From: Nocardioidaceae bacterium
Lineage (GTDB): Bacteria; Actinomycetota; Actinomycetes; Propionibacteriales; Nocardioidaceae
Assembly: GCA_020438665.1 (NCBI GenBank)
Contig: JAGQUE010000144.1
Location: 1 to 8,366, forward strand
DNA length: 8,366 nt
Direction: 5' to 3'
In this document: positions 1-6,745 of the stretch, piece by piece
Layout: each line of letters starts with the position of its first letter
Numbering within the stretch: the first letter of the stretch is position 1
Translations under genes and position numbers: made by a program
Notes under the pieces: generated by a model
Database searches by the model: none
The model's input: only the letters and a program-made list of their open reading frames with translations
Told to the model about the DNA's origin: nothing

Positions 1-1319
1 CCCTGCCCACCACCTGCGTCGACCAAGCCGACGACCCCGTCACCAGCGGCGACACCTTCCCGCTCGGCACCACCACCATCACCTGCACGGCCACCGACAC
101 CGCCGACAACACCGGCACCGCGACCTTCACCATCACCGTCCACGACACCACGGGGCCGGCGATCACGGTGCCGCCCAACATCACCCGCGAGGCCAACGGC
201 CCGTCGGGTCGCCAGACGACCTGGCCGGCACCCTCGGCGACCGACCTGGTCAGCGGCGCCCGCGCGGTCACCTGCACCACGCTGCCCACGGTCGGCCTGG
301 CGTCCGGAGACGTGTTCCCCCTCGGGGTCACCACCGTCGACTGCGCCGCCGCCGACACGGCTGGCAACCAGAGCCACAGCTCGTTCACGGTCACCGTCCG
401 CGACACCACCAAGCCGCTGATCTCGGGAACGCCCGGCAACCTGCAGGTCGAGGCGACCGGTCCCTCGGGCGCGCCCGCGACGTTCACGCCGCCGACGGCG
501 ACCGATCTCGTCGACGGCAGCCTGCCCGTGAGCTGCGACCACGCCTCGGGCAGCACCTTCCCGCTCTATGCGACTCCCGTCGGCACGACCGTGACCTGCA
601 CGGTCACCGATGCCGCCCACAACACCGCCACCAGCCAGTTCACGGTGACCGTGGTCGACTACACGTCACCCGACCTGGTCACGCCCGACAGCCTGACGGT
701 CCCCGCCGACAGCCCGCTCGGCGCCGCCGTCACCCTCGACGTCTATGCCATCGACCTGGTCGACGGGCGGATCGATGCGGACTGCACTCCGCAGCTGGCC
801 CTCTATCCCGTCGGGATCACGACCATGACGTGCTCGGTCACAGACACCTGGGGCAACGAGGCCATCTCCATCTTCGACCTCACCGTCGAGGGCGTGGTCG
901 ACCCCCACCTCACCGCGAGCGTCACGAGCACCAAGCCCACGCTCCACGGGTGGTACCGCACCCCGGTCACTGTCTCGTTCACGTGCACGCCCGGCAGCTC
1001 GGTGGACCTCGACCCGTGCCCCGATCCGGTCGAGGTAACCGAGAGCGTGCAGAACCGGGTGATCGACCGGTCGATCACCGCCGCGGACGGAGGTCACGCC
1101 CACGTGTCCGTGACCGTCAGCGTCGACCTGGACAAGCCGACGGTCCGGATCAAGAAGCTCTCGAGCAAGCGACCGCGCTGCGTGGCCAAGGACGCGCTGT
1201 CCGGCGTCGACTCGTGCCGGCTGACCCATCGCAAGGTGGGCAAGAAGATCGTGTGGACCGCGACAGCGGTGGACCTCGCCGGCAACCGCAAGGTGCTCAA
1301 GGCCACCACCCGCGCCTGA
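1..1319 (+). CDS. HYR-domain (hyalin repeat) secreted surface protein, C-terminal fragment
   Basis: The reading frame is open from the left edge (first full codon at base 3) to TGA at 1317-1319, so the gene starts outside the window; the GTG at 168 lies inside a repeat and is not the real start. The visible 438 residues contain one partial and three full HYR-type Ig-like modules. Each shows a TDLVDG-like stretch, a Cys, an FPLG/PVG turn, a TTVxC strand, a TDxAxN turn and an F(T/D)xTVxD end strand. The two Cys per module are spaced for an intradomain disulphide, fitting an exported protein. After about 890 a different C-terminal region follows (GWYRTPVTV, paired Cys), then a basic segment (RIKKLSSKRPR) ending in DLAGN. 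There is no LPXTG motif or C-terminal membrane helix, so any anchor must lie in the missing part. HYR domains are usually linked to extracellular adhesion; the role here is unknown. It is convergent with the tRNA nucleotidyltransferase gene. Confidence 0.85.
   Translation, partial: LPTTCVDQADDPVTSGDTFPLGTTTITCTATDTADNTGTATFTITVHDTTGPAITVPPNITREANGPSGRQTTWPAPSATDLVSGARAVTCTTLPTVGLASGDVFPLGVTTVDCAAADTAGNQSHSSFTVTVRDTTKPLISGTPGNLQVEATGPSGAPATFTPPTATDLVDGSLPVSCDHASGSTFPLYATPVGTTVTCTVTDAAHNTATSQFTVTVVDYTSPDLVTPDSLTVPADSPLGAAVTLDVYAIDLVDGRIDADCTPQLALYPVGITTMTCSVTDTWGNEAISIFDLTVEGVVDPHLTASVTSTKPTLHGWYRTPVTVSFTCTPGSSVDLDPCPDPVEVTESVQNRVIDRSITAADGGHAHVSVTVSVDLDKPTVRIKKLSSKRPRCVAKDALSGVDSCRLTHRKVGKKIVWTATAVDLAGNRKVLKATTRA
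3..890 (+). repeat. Tandem HYR module repeats within the surface protein
   Basis: There are about 3.5 degenerate repeats of roughly 230-260 bp in one frame: about 3-150 (partial), 153-408, 411-660 and 666-890. Module borders are marked by similar DNA, for example bases 125-151 and 383-409, which encode FTITVHDTT and FTVTVRDTT. Divergence is high enough that the repeats look old and not recently amplified. The last module (IDLVDGRIDADC) is the most divergent. Confidence 0.75.
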
Positions 1320-1334
1320 CCGGCCGCGGGTCAG
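1316..1334. terminator. Small hairpin between convergent gene ends (possible bidirectional terminator)
   Basis: CTGACC (1316-1321) pairs with GGTCAG (1329-1334) across a 7-base loop. The left arm contains the HYR gene stop codon, and the hairpin ends 7 bases before the stop of the minus-strand gene. There is no T-run on either side, so this is not a classical intrinsic terminator. U-less hairpins have been proposed as terminators in high-GC actinobacteria, but a 6-bp stem in such DNA can also arise by chance. Confidence 0.3.
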
Positions 1335-1341
1335 CTCCTGA

Positions 1342-2766
1342 TCAGCCAGGGTGCTCGGCCGCCCAGACCATCAGCGCGGCGATCGCCTCGTCGCGTTCCA
1401 TCGGTCCCCGGTCCATGCGCAGGTCGAGCAGGTGGCGATAGGCCTCGCCGACCCGCCGGCCGGGCGGGATCGCGAGGATCTCCATGATCTCGTTGCCGTC
1501 GAGGGCCGGACGCAGGGCGTCGAGCTCCTCCTGCTCCGACAGACGGGCGATGCGCGCCTCGATCTCGTCATAGGTGCGCTGGAGTCGTTCGGCCTTGCGC
1601 CGATTGCGCGTCGTGGAGTCGGCGCGGGTGAGCACGTGGAGGTGCTCGAGCTGGTCGCCGGCGTCGCGCACATAGCGGCGTACGGCGGAGTCGGTCCACT
1701 CACCGGAGCCATAGCCGTGGAAACGGAGGTGGAGCTCGACCAGGCGGCTCACGGCATCGGTGAGCTCGTTGGAGAAGCGCAGCTCCTTCATCCGCTTGCG
1801 GGTCATCTTGGCGCCGACCACGTCGTGGTGGTGGAACGTCACGGTCCCGTCGGAGCCGAACCGGCGCGTGCGCGGCTTGCCGACGTCGTGCATCAGCGCC
1901 GCGAAGCGCGCGACGAAGTCGGGACCGCCGCCGGGCAGGCGGTCCTCGAGGGCGATCGTCTGCTCGAGCACCGTGAGGGTGTGCTCATAGACGTCCTTGT
2001 GACGGTGGTGCTCGTCGCGCTCGAGCTTGAGGGTGGGCAGCTCGGGCAACACCCGGTCGGCCAGGCCCGTCTCGACGAGCAGGGTCAGGCCGCGACGCGG
2101 ATAGGGTGCGCACACCAGCTTGACCAGCTCGTCGCGGACACGCTCGGCGGAGATGATCTCGATCCGGTCGGCCATCGAGGTCATGGCGTCGACGACCTCG
2201 GGCGCCACGGTGAAGCCGAGCTGGGCGGCGAACCGTGCCGCCCTCATCATCCGCAGTGGGTCGTCGGAGAAGGAGTCCTCGGGCCGCCCCGGCGTGCGCA
2301 GCACCCGGTGGGCCAGGTCGACGATCCCGCCGAACGGGTCCTCGAAGCCGCGGTCGGGCAGCGTCACCGCCATCGCGTTGACCGTGAAGTCGCGGCGGCC
2401 CAGGTCACCGGCCAGGGACTCGCCGAAGTCGACGTCGGGCTTGCGGGACGCGGGGTCGTAGGACTCGGAGCGATAGGTGGTGATCTCGACCTGCCAGTCG
2501 CCCTTGCGGCAGCCGATCGTGCCGAACGCCCGGCCCATGTCCCACACCGCGTCGGCCCAGCCGGCGATGATCCGCTCGGTCACCTCGGGGCGCGCCGACG
2601 TCGTGAAGTCCAGGTCGTTCTGGAGCCGACCCAGCATGGCGTCACGCACCGGGCCACCCACCAGGGCGAGGGTCTCGCCCGCCGCACCGAAGCGCGCCCC
2701 GAGCTCGTCGATCACCGGACCGATCCGGTCGAGCTCCTCACCGACCGCGCGCTGGACCTCACTCAT
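1342..2766 (-). CDS. cca: CCA tRNA nucleotidyltransferase (actinobacterial class II, with HD domain)
   Basis: A 474-residue enzyme that adds or repairs the 3'-CCA end of tRNAs from CTP and ATP; length matches the actinobacterial family. The class II nucleotidyltransferase head is clear: GGPVRD at residues 37-42, then the metal-binding pair D51-x-D53 (QNDLDF), and RRDFTVNAMA at 124-133. A DPFGG..DL..RVLRTP stretch and DDPLRMMRAARFAAQLGF follow, typical of the nucleotide-recognition and neck regions. A C-terminal HD domain has MHDVGKPRTRRF (H293-D294) and HHHD further on, as in actinobacterial members often labelled PcnA. The ATG at 2766 has no Shine-Dalgarno, only a C-rich leader. An in-frame GTG at 2796 lies 8 bases after a TAGAGT -10 box and could be a leaderless start, giving 484 residues (VSVDPPAPLN extension). 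A further extension to 3069 would overlap the divergent gene and is rejected. It is divergent from the DUF6049-type gene. Confidence 0.93.
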   Translation of the reverse strand: MSEVQRAVGEELDRIGPVIDELGARFGAAGETLALVGGPVRDAMLGRLQNDLDFTTSARPEVTERIIAGWADAVWDMGRAFGTIGCRKGDWQVEITTYRSESYDPASRKPDVDFGESLAGDLGRRDFTVNAMAVTLPDRGFEDPFGGIVDLAHRVLRTPGRPEDSFSDDPLRMMRAARFAAQLGFTVAPEVVDAMTSMADRIEIISAERVRDELVKLVCAPYPRRGLTLLVETGLADRVLPELPTLKLERDEHHRHKDVYEHTLTVLEQTIALEDRLPGGGPDFVARFAALMHDVGKPRTRRFGSDGTVTFHHHDVVGAKMTRKRMKELRFSNELTDAVSRLVELHLRFHGYGSGEWTDSAVRRYVRDAGDQLEHLHVLTRADSTTRNRRKAERLQRTYDEIEARIARLSEQEELDALRPALDGNEIMEILAIPPGRRVGEAYRHLLDLRMDRGPMERDEAIAALMVWAAEHPG

Positions 2767-2771
2767 GTTGA

Positions 2772-2785
2772 GGGGGGCAGGGGGG
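2772..2785 (+). other. Double G6 run in the cca leader
   Basis: GGGGGGCAGGGGGG is read on the plus strand; the cca transcript carries the C-rich complement directly upstream of the ATG at 2766. This occupies the place where a Shine-Dalgarno would sit, and so argues against ordinary initiation at 2766. Two G6 tracts could take part in a G-quadruplex in single-stranded plus-strand DNA, but that is inference. Confidence 0.5.
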
Positions 2786-2804
2786 TCGACGGACACGGGC
2801 ACCC

Positions 2805-2810
2805 ACTCTA
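2805..2810 (-). promoter_or_regulatory. -10 box (TAGAGT) for cca
   Basis: Read on the minus strand the hexamer is TAGAGT, fitting the actinobacterial TANNNT -10 pattern. Eight bases later comes GTG (2796-2794), in frame with cca, so transcription could begin at or near that codon. No convincing -35 lies 16-19 bp upstream, as is common for leaderless actinobacterial promoters. The same hexamer occurs on the other strand at 2855. Confidence 0.5.
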
Positions 2811-2854
2811 GTGGCCGCGGGTCCGGCGCCGCCGGGCAGGCGGCCGGCGACGGA

Positions 2855-2860
2855 TAGAGT
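2855..2860 (+). promoter_or_regulatory. -10 box (TAGAGT) for a leaderless DUF6049-type transcript
   Basis: TAGAGT ends exactly 6 bases before the GTG at 2867, the expected spacing if transcription starts on the first base of the start codon. No Shine-Dalgarno is present before this GTG, which supports leaderless initiation. No clear -35 is seen. The promoter probably drives the DUF6049-type gene and the overlapping murJ. Confidence 0.6.
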
Positions 2861-2866
2861 CGGCGC

Positions 2867-4996
2867 GTGGTCCGTCCTGCGTCGGTGATGTCGCTGCTCG
2901 CCGTCGCGACGACCCTCGCCGCCGTCCTCTCCGTCTCCCAGCCCGCCCAGGCCCGCGACGCCCGGCCGGCCGCCGACGACCTGCCCCTCCAGGTGACCAT
3001 CACCGGGCTGAACCCCTCGGTCGTGCCACGTGAAGGACCGCTCCAGGTCAGCGGCACGGTCAGCAACACCGGCGACCAGACCTATGACGCGATCCGGCTC
3101 TATGGGCTGACGTCCACGGTGCCGATCACGTCACGGTTCGAGCTGGCCACGGCCGCGGCCAGCGACCCCGCCGTCGAGGTCGGCAACCGCATCCTCGACG
3201 CCTTCGACTCCATCGACTCCCTCGCCCCGGGCGAGTCGGCCCCCTACTCGATCCGGATCCCCCGGCGACTGCTGCCGATCGACGCCGAGACCTCCGCGCC
3301 GGGGGTCTACTGGCTCGGCGTACACGCGCTCGGCGAGACGAGCGACGGACGCGACCTGGTCGCCGACGGCAAGGCGAGGACATTCCTCCCGCTGGTGCAC
3401 GCCGGGTCGGGTCGACTCGACACCGCGCTGGTCGTGTCGCTGCGCCACGCCGTGCGCTACCGGCCCGACGGCTCGGTCGGGCGGCTGACCCAGTGGCGCA
3501 ACGACCTGGGCCCCGCGGGTCGGCTGTCGGCCCTGGTCGGGTTCGCTCGGGCGGCCGGTCCCCGTCGGCTCACCTGGCTGGTCGACCCGGCGGTCACCGA
3601 CGCGGTCTCCCGGCTCGCGGCCGGCAATCCGCCCCGGTGGCTGGGCCGCTCCAAGGAGGGGGAGCAGCCCCCCACGCTGACCGGTGCCGAGCCGGTCCCC
3701 AAGCTCCGCGTCGAGAGCAAGCAGTCCACGACGACCTCGGTCGCCGACGAGGCACGCGGCTGGCTGAGCGGTGCCGCCAGCGCCCTCGCCGGCGACCAGC
3801 TGCTCGCGCTGCCCTATGGCGACATGGACGTCTCCGCGGCCGCCACGTGGTCCCACGAGCTCTACCAGACCGCGCGGCGCGAGGCCCGTGGTGGCAACGC
3901 GGCCCTCGATCTGCCCTCCGCACCCGTCGTGTCGCCCCCCGACGGCTACCTCGACCCCGCCGCCCTCGGGCTGATCAGCTCCACCACGACCACGATCGTC
4001 AGCGACGCGATGCTCAGCGACCGGCCGCGCCGCCAGTCCCCGGTGCTGGGTCTCGCCGACGGCAAGCGACTGGTGTTCGCCGACGCTCAGGCCGCGAGCG
4101 GCGGGCCACTGCCCGGACCACAGCTGACCCCGCTCCAGGAGCGGCAGCGCATCCTCAGCGACGCGGCGCTGCGGCTGCTCGGTGGCGAGGGTCCGCTCGT
4201 CGTCGCGCTGCCGACCGACTGGGAGCCGGGCTCCCCGGTGGCCGCCGAGGAGTTCTTCGCGGGACTCGACGTGCCATGGCTGCGGCTGGCGCCACTGCGC
4301 CAGGTCGTCAGCACCCCACCGGCCACCATCGACGTCGAGCAGCTGCGCTACCCGACGGCACGGGCCGAGGAGGAGCTGCCGTCGACCAACTTCGAGGCGG
4401 CCGGCGACCTGCTCGCTGCCGGCGAGGTGACCCAGTCGATGCTGCCGACCAACCACACGCTGGCCATCGAGACGACCCACCAGGCCCTCACGGCGACGTC
4501 GTACGGCGCCCGGGCGCGGCCGATGGTGCAGAGCGGGCTGGCGATGCGCTCACGGGAGCGGCTCGAGCGGCTGACCGCCCAGGTGACCGTCGAGGCACCG
4601 CGATCGGTGACCCTCTCCAGCGAGAGCGGCCAGTTCAGCGCCATCGTGACCAACAGCCTCGAGCAGCGGGTCGCCGTCCGGGTGGTCGCCCGCACCGACG
4701 GCCAGCTGCGGATCAAGGACTCCCCGGTGGTGGAGCTGGCCCCCGGTGAGGTGCGGTCGATCGAGCTCACGGCGCGCAGCTCCAAGCTCGGACTCCACGA
4801 CGTGAGGCTCGCGGTCGCTGATGTCGACGGGGTGCCGCTCGGGGCGAGTGACGACTTCCAGCTCCGCGCCGCCCAGGTCAGCAACGTGATCTGGGTGGTC
4901 TTCGCCGTCGGTGGGGCGCTGCTGTTCGGTGCGATCGCCGTCCGGCTCTATCGCCGCATCCGTGACGCGCTCGGCAGGCGGAGGTCTGCGGCGTGA
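2867..4996 (+). CDS. DUF6049-family exported membrane-anchored protein
   Basis: A 709-residue protein of unknown function, regularly found just before murJ in actinobacteria. Residues 1-29 form a signal peptide: R3, a hydrophobic core (SLLAVATTLAAVL), and likely cleavage after AQA at 27-29. A beta-rich N-terminal domain (about 38-175) follows: LQVTITGLNPSVV, LQVSGTVSNTGDQ, LAPGESAPYSIRIP. A central alpha/beta region (about 185-460) has WLVDPAV at 237-243 and LPYGDMD at 315-321, suggestive of a carbohydrate-active or deacetylase-like barrel, but I see no proven catalytic set. A second beta-sandwich lies at about 573-665 (VTNSLEQRV, LAPGEVRSIELTARS). One membrane helix at about 674-693 ends in a basic tail (RLYRRIRDALGRRR), so most of the protein should sit outside the cell. 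The GTG start is chosen from the leaderless promoter; ATG at 2888 is the alternative. Its stop overlaps murJ by 4 bp, implying coupled synthesis. A role in lipid II transport or wall assembly is inferred from context only. Confidence 0.85.
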   Translation: MVRPASVMSLLAVATTLAAVLSVSQPAQARDARPAADDLPLQVTITGLNPSVVPREGPLQVSGTVSNTGDQTYDAIRLYGLTSTVPITSRFELATAAASDPAVEVGNRILDAFDSIDSLAPGESAPYSIRIPRRLLPIDAETSAPGVYWLGVHALGETSDGRDLVADGKARTFLPLVHAGSGRLDTALVVSLRHAVRYRPDGSVGRLTQWRNDLGPAGRLSALVGFARAAGPRRLTWLVDPAVTDAVSRLAAGNPPRWLGRSKEGEQPPTLTGAEPVPKLRVESKQSTTTSVADEARGWLSGAASALAGDQLLALPYGDMDVSAAATWSHELYQTARREARGGNAALDLPSAPVVSPPDGYLDPAALGLISSTTTTIVSDAMLSDRPRRQSPVLGLADGKRLVFADAQAASGGPLPGPQLTPLQERQRILSDAALRLLGGEGPLVVALPTDWEPGSPVAAEEFFAGLDVPWLRLAPLRQVVSTPPATIDVEQLRYPTARAEEELPSTNFEAAGDLLAAGEVTQSMLPTNHTLAIETTHQALTATSYGARARPMVQSGLAMRSRERLERLTAQVTVEAPRSVTLSSESGQFSAIVTNSLEQRVAVRVVARTDGQLRIKDSPVVELAPGEVRSIELTARSSKLGLHDVRLAVADVDGVPLGASDDFQLRAAQVSNVIWVVFAVGGALLFGAIAVRLYRRIRDALGRRRSAA
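4980..4996 (+). promoter_or_regulatory. Ribosome binding site and GTGA stop-start overlap for murJ
   Basis: GGAGG at 4980-4984 lies 8 bases before GTG at 4993. The upstream stop TGA (4994-4996) shares four bases with this start as GTGA. A strong binding site with the overlap settles the murJ start and indicates translational coupling to the DUF6049-type gene. Confidence 0.8.
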
Positions 4997-6675
4997 GCGG
5001 GAACGACGAGCGGTCGGAGTCCGAGGGGATCCTGCGGTCGTCGGCGGTGATGGCGGCCGGCACCGTCGTCTCCCGGATGACCGGGTTCCTGCGCGCCGGC
5101 CTGCTGGCCTGGGCCCTCGGCCCGCTGCTGCACGCGGACATCTTCAACCTCGCCAACACCATCCCCAACATGCTCTACATCCTGTTGGCGGGCGGCATCT
5201 TCAATGCGGTCCTGGTGCCCCAGCTGGTGCGCGCCATGAAGCACGACGAGGACGGCGGCGACGCCTACACCAACCGAGTGCTCACCCTGGCCGCGCTGTT
5301 CCTCGGCGCGGTCACGGTGGTGCTGGTCATCGCCGCACCCTGGGTGATGAGCCCCTTCCTGGGCAGCACCTGGGACTCCCTGCCCGCGCAGCACGACTCG
5401 GTCGTCGCGTTCGCGCGCTACTGCCTGCCGCAGGTCTTCTTCTATGGAATGTTCGTGCTGGTCGGGCAGATCCTCAACGCCCGCGGCCGGTTCGGCCCGA
5501 TGATGTGGGCGCCCATCGCCAACAATGTCATCTCGGTCGGCGTCCTCGCGGCCTATCTGCTCGTCTATGGCACCCCGAGCGACCTGTGCGGCGGCTTCAC
5601 CTCGTCCCAGGAGCTGTTGCTGGGCCTGGGCTCGACGGTCGGCATCGTTGCCCAGTTCCTGATCCTGCTGCCCTACCTGCGGGCAGCGGGGTTCCGCTAT
5701 CGCCCGCGCTATGACTTCCGGGACGCCGGCCTCGGGCACACCTTGCGGCTCGGGCTGTGGACCGTGCTGTTCGTGGTGGTCAACCAGCTCGCCTACACCG
5801 TGGTGGCTCGGCTGGCCGGTGGCGGTACGGCGGCGGCCGCGCTCGGCACCTGCTCGTCCACGACCCCGGCGACCGGCTACACCGTCTATTCGACGGCGTT
5901 CCTGATCGTGATGGTGCCCCACTCGGTCATCACCGTGTCGCTGGCCACCGCGATCCTGCCCCGACTGTCGGCCCATGCCGCGGCTGGCGACCTCCGCGCG
6001 CTCGGCCACACGCTGGTGGGGGCGCTGCGCTCGGTGCTGGCCGTCATCCTGCCGTTCGCCGCCCTCATGCCCGTGCTGGCGCCCGACCTGGCCAACGTTC
6101 TCCTCGGTCATGGCGCGACCAGCGACAACTACGGGCTCTATGTGCCCGCCCTGTCGTTGTTCGGCGGCGGGCTGGTGCTGTTCACCCTGCACTACCTGAT
6201 GCTGCGAGGCTTCTATGCCCTCGAGGGGACGCGGACGGTCTTCTGGATCCAGTGCGGCGTCGCCGTGACCAACATCGTCGTCGCCCTGGCGGCGGTCCCC
6301 CAGGTCAGTCCCCTCCACACGGCGCCCACGCTCGTCGGCGCCTATGCCGCGTCCTATGCCGTGGGCGCGGTCGTCTCCTGGTTCGTGCTCTCCCGGCAGC
6401 TCGGGGGGCTGGGGTCGTCCGAGCTGCTCCGCTATGTCGTCCGCCTGCTGCTTGCTGTGGCGATCACGACCGGAGTGGCCTTCCTCATCGCTCGGCTGGC
6501 GCATGCCCAGATGGGCGACCGCCCGCACTGGCTGGTCTCCACCGCGCTGCTCGTCGTGCTCGGCGGCATCGCGGTCGCCGTCTATCTGGGGCTCGCCCGC
6601 CTGCTGCGGCTGACCGAGGTCTCGGCCATCGTGGGGACGGTCTTCGGACGGTTGCGGGGCCGTGCCCGGCGCTGA
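4993..6675 (+). CDS. murJ: Lipid II flippase MurJ (MviN family), without fused kinase domain
   Basis: A 560-residue polytopic membrane protein of the MOP superfamily that moves lipid-linked peptidoglycan precursor to the outer face of the membrane. About 14 hydrophobic segments run along the whole length, from SSAVMAAGTVVSRMTGFLR to the last helix near LVVLGGIAVAVYLGLARLL. The TM1-TM2 signature SRMTGFLR (27-34) followed by ADIFNLANTIPN (48-59) is diagnostic; R28, R34 and D49 align with E. coli R18, R24 and D39. The position of E. coli R52 is Y62 here (IPNMLYILLAGG), which I believe is usual in actinobacteria. The protein ends after a short basic tail (RLRGRARR), whereas mycobacterial MviN continues into a pseudokinase, a further helix and an extracellular domain; those parts are encoded by the next gene. 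It is cotranscribed with, and translationally coupled to, the DUF6049-type gene. Confidence 0.95.
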   Translation: MSGNDERSESEGILRSSAVMAAGTVVSRMTGFLRAGLLAWALGPLLHADIFNLANTIPNMLYILLAGGIFNAVLVPQLVRAMKHDEDGGDAYTNRVLTLAALFLGAVTVVLVIAAPWVMSPFLGSTWDSLPAQHDSVVAFARYCLPQVFFYGMFVLVGQILNARGRFGPMMWAPIANNVISVGVLAAYLLVYGTPSDLCGGFTSSQELLLGLGSTVGIVAQFLILLPYLRAAGFRYRPRYDFRDAGLGHTLRLGLWTVLFVVVNQLAYTVVARLAGGGTAAAALGTCSSTTPATGYTVYSTAFLIVMVPHSVITVSLATAILPRLSAHAAAGDLRALGHTLVGALRSVLAVILPFAALMPVLAPDLANVLLGHGATSDNYGLYVPALSLFGGGLVLFTLHYLMLRGFYALEGTRTVFWIQCGVAVTNIVVALAAVPQVSPLHTAPTLVGAYAASYAVGAVVSWFVLSRQLGGLGSSELLRYVVRLLLAVAITTGVAFLIARLAHAQMGDRPHWLVSTALLVVLGGIAVAVYLGLARLLRLTEVSAIVGTVFGRLRGRARR

Positions 6676-6702
6676 CCGGCCACCCGAGGGGCCGCGCCGC
6701 TC

Positions 6703-6708
6703 TACGAT
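6703..6708 (+). promoter_or_regulatory. Possible -10 box (TACGAT) for the pseudokinase gene
   Basis: TACGAT fits the TANNNT pattern and lies in the 70-bp gap between murJ and the pseudokinase gene; it would give a leader of about 30 bases. No -35 match is seen 15-19 bp upstream. The pseudokinase could therefore have its own promoter in addition to read-through from murJ. Confidence 0.4.
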
Positions 6709-6719
6709 GGGCCCGACAA

Positions 6720-6734
6720 GTCCGGACTACGGAC
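6720..6734 (+). promoter_or_regulatory. Leader hairpin / palindrome abutting the pseudokinase ribosome binding site
   Basis: GTCCG (6720-6724) and CGGAC (6730-6734) pair over a 5-base loop, ending one base before the AAAGGG of the ribosome binding site. The first eight bases, GTCCGGAC, are also a perfect palindrome. This could be an RNA stem modulating ribosome access or a DNA operator just downstream of the -10 box. Short and GC-rich, so chance is possible. Confidence 0.3.
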
Positions 6735-6743
6735 AAAGGGGGG
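6735..6743 (+). promoter_or_regulatory. Ribosome binding site for the pseudokinase gene
   Basis: AAAGGGGGG precedes the GTG at 6746. The AAAGGG core (6735-6740) leaves 5 bases to the start codon, which is acceptable spacing. It supports 6746 as the start over the in-frame GTG at 6773 (V10). Confidence 0.65.
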
Positions 6744-6745
6744 TC

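Noticed and set aside
1351..2811. Long plus-strand open frame opposite cca (486 codons)
   Set aside because: It lies entirely antisense to a well-supported enzyme, has no motif, and is expected where third-position G/C removes stops from the opposite strand.
2767..3069. Upstream extension of cca to a start at 3069
   Set aside because: It would run antisense through the promoter and the signal-peptide region of the divergent gene; the added residues do not belong to the family.
3131..4480. Minus-strand open frame opposite the DUF6049-type gene (449 codons)
   Set aside because: Low-complexity Gly/Arg/Gln composition, no ribosome binding site, and complete overlap with a gene that has a signal peptide and membrane anchor.
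4948..6528. Long minus-strand open frame opposite murJ (526 codons)
   Set aside because: Its product is a Gly/Arg/Gln/His-rich composition mirror of a GC-rich gene with no recognisable domain, and it is fully covered by the clear MurJ frame.
6677..6694. CGGCC...GGCCG hairpin just after the murJ stop
   Set aside because: A 5-bp stem with an 8-base loop and no T-run in very GC-rich DNA is too weak to call a terminator.
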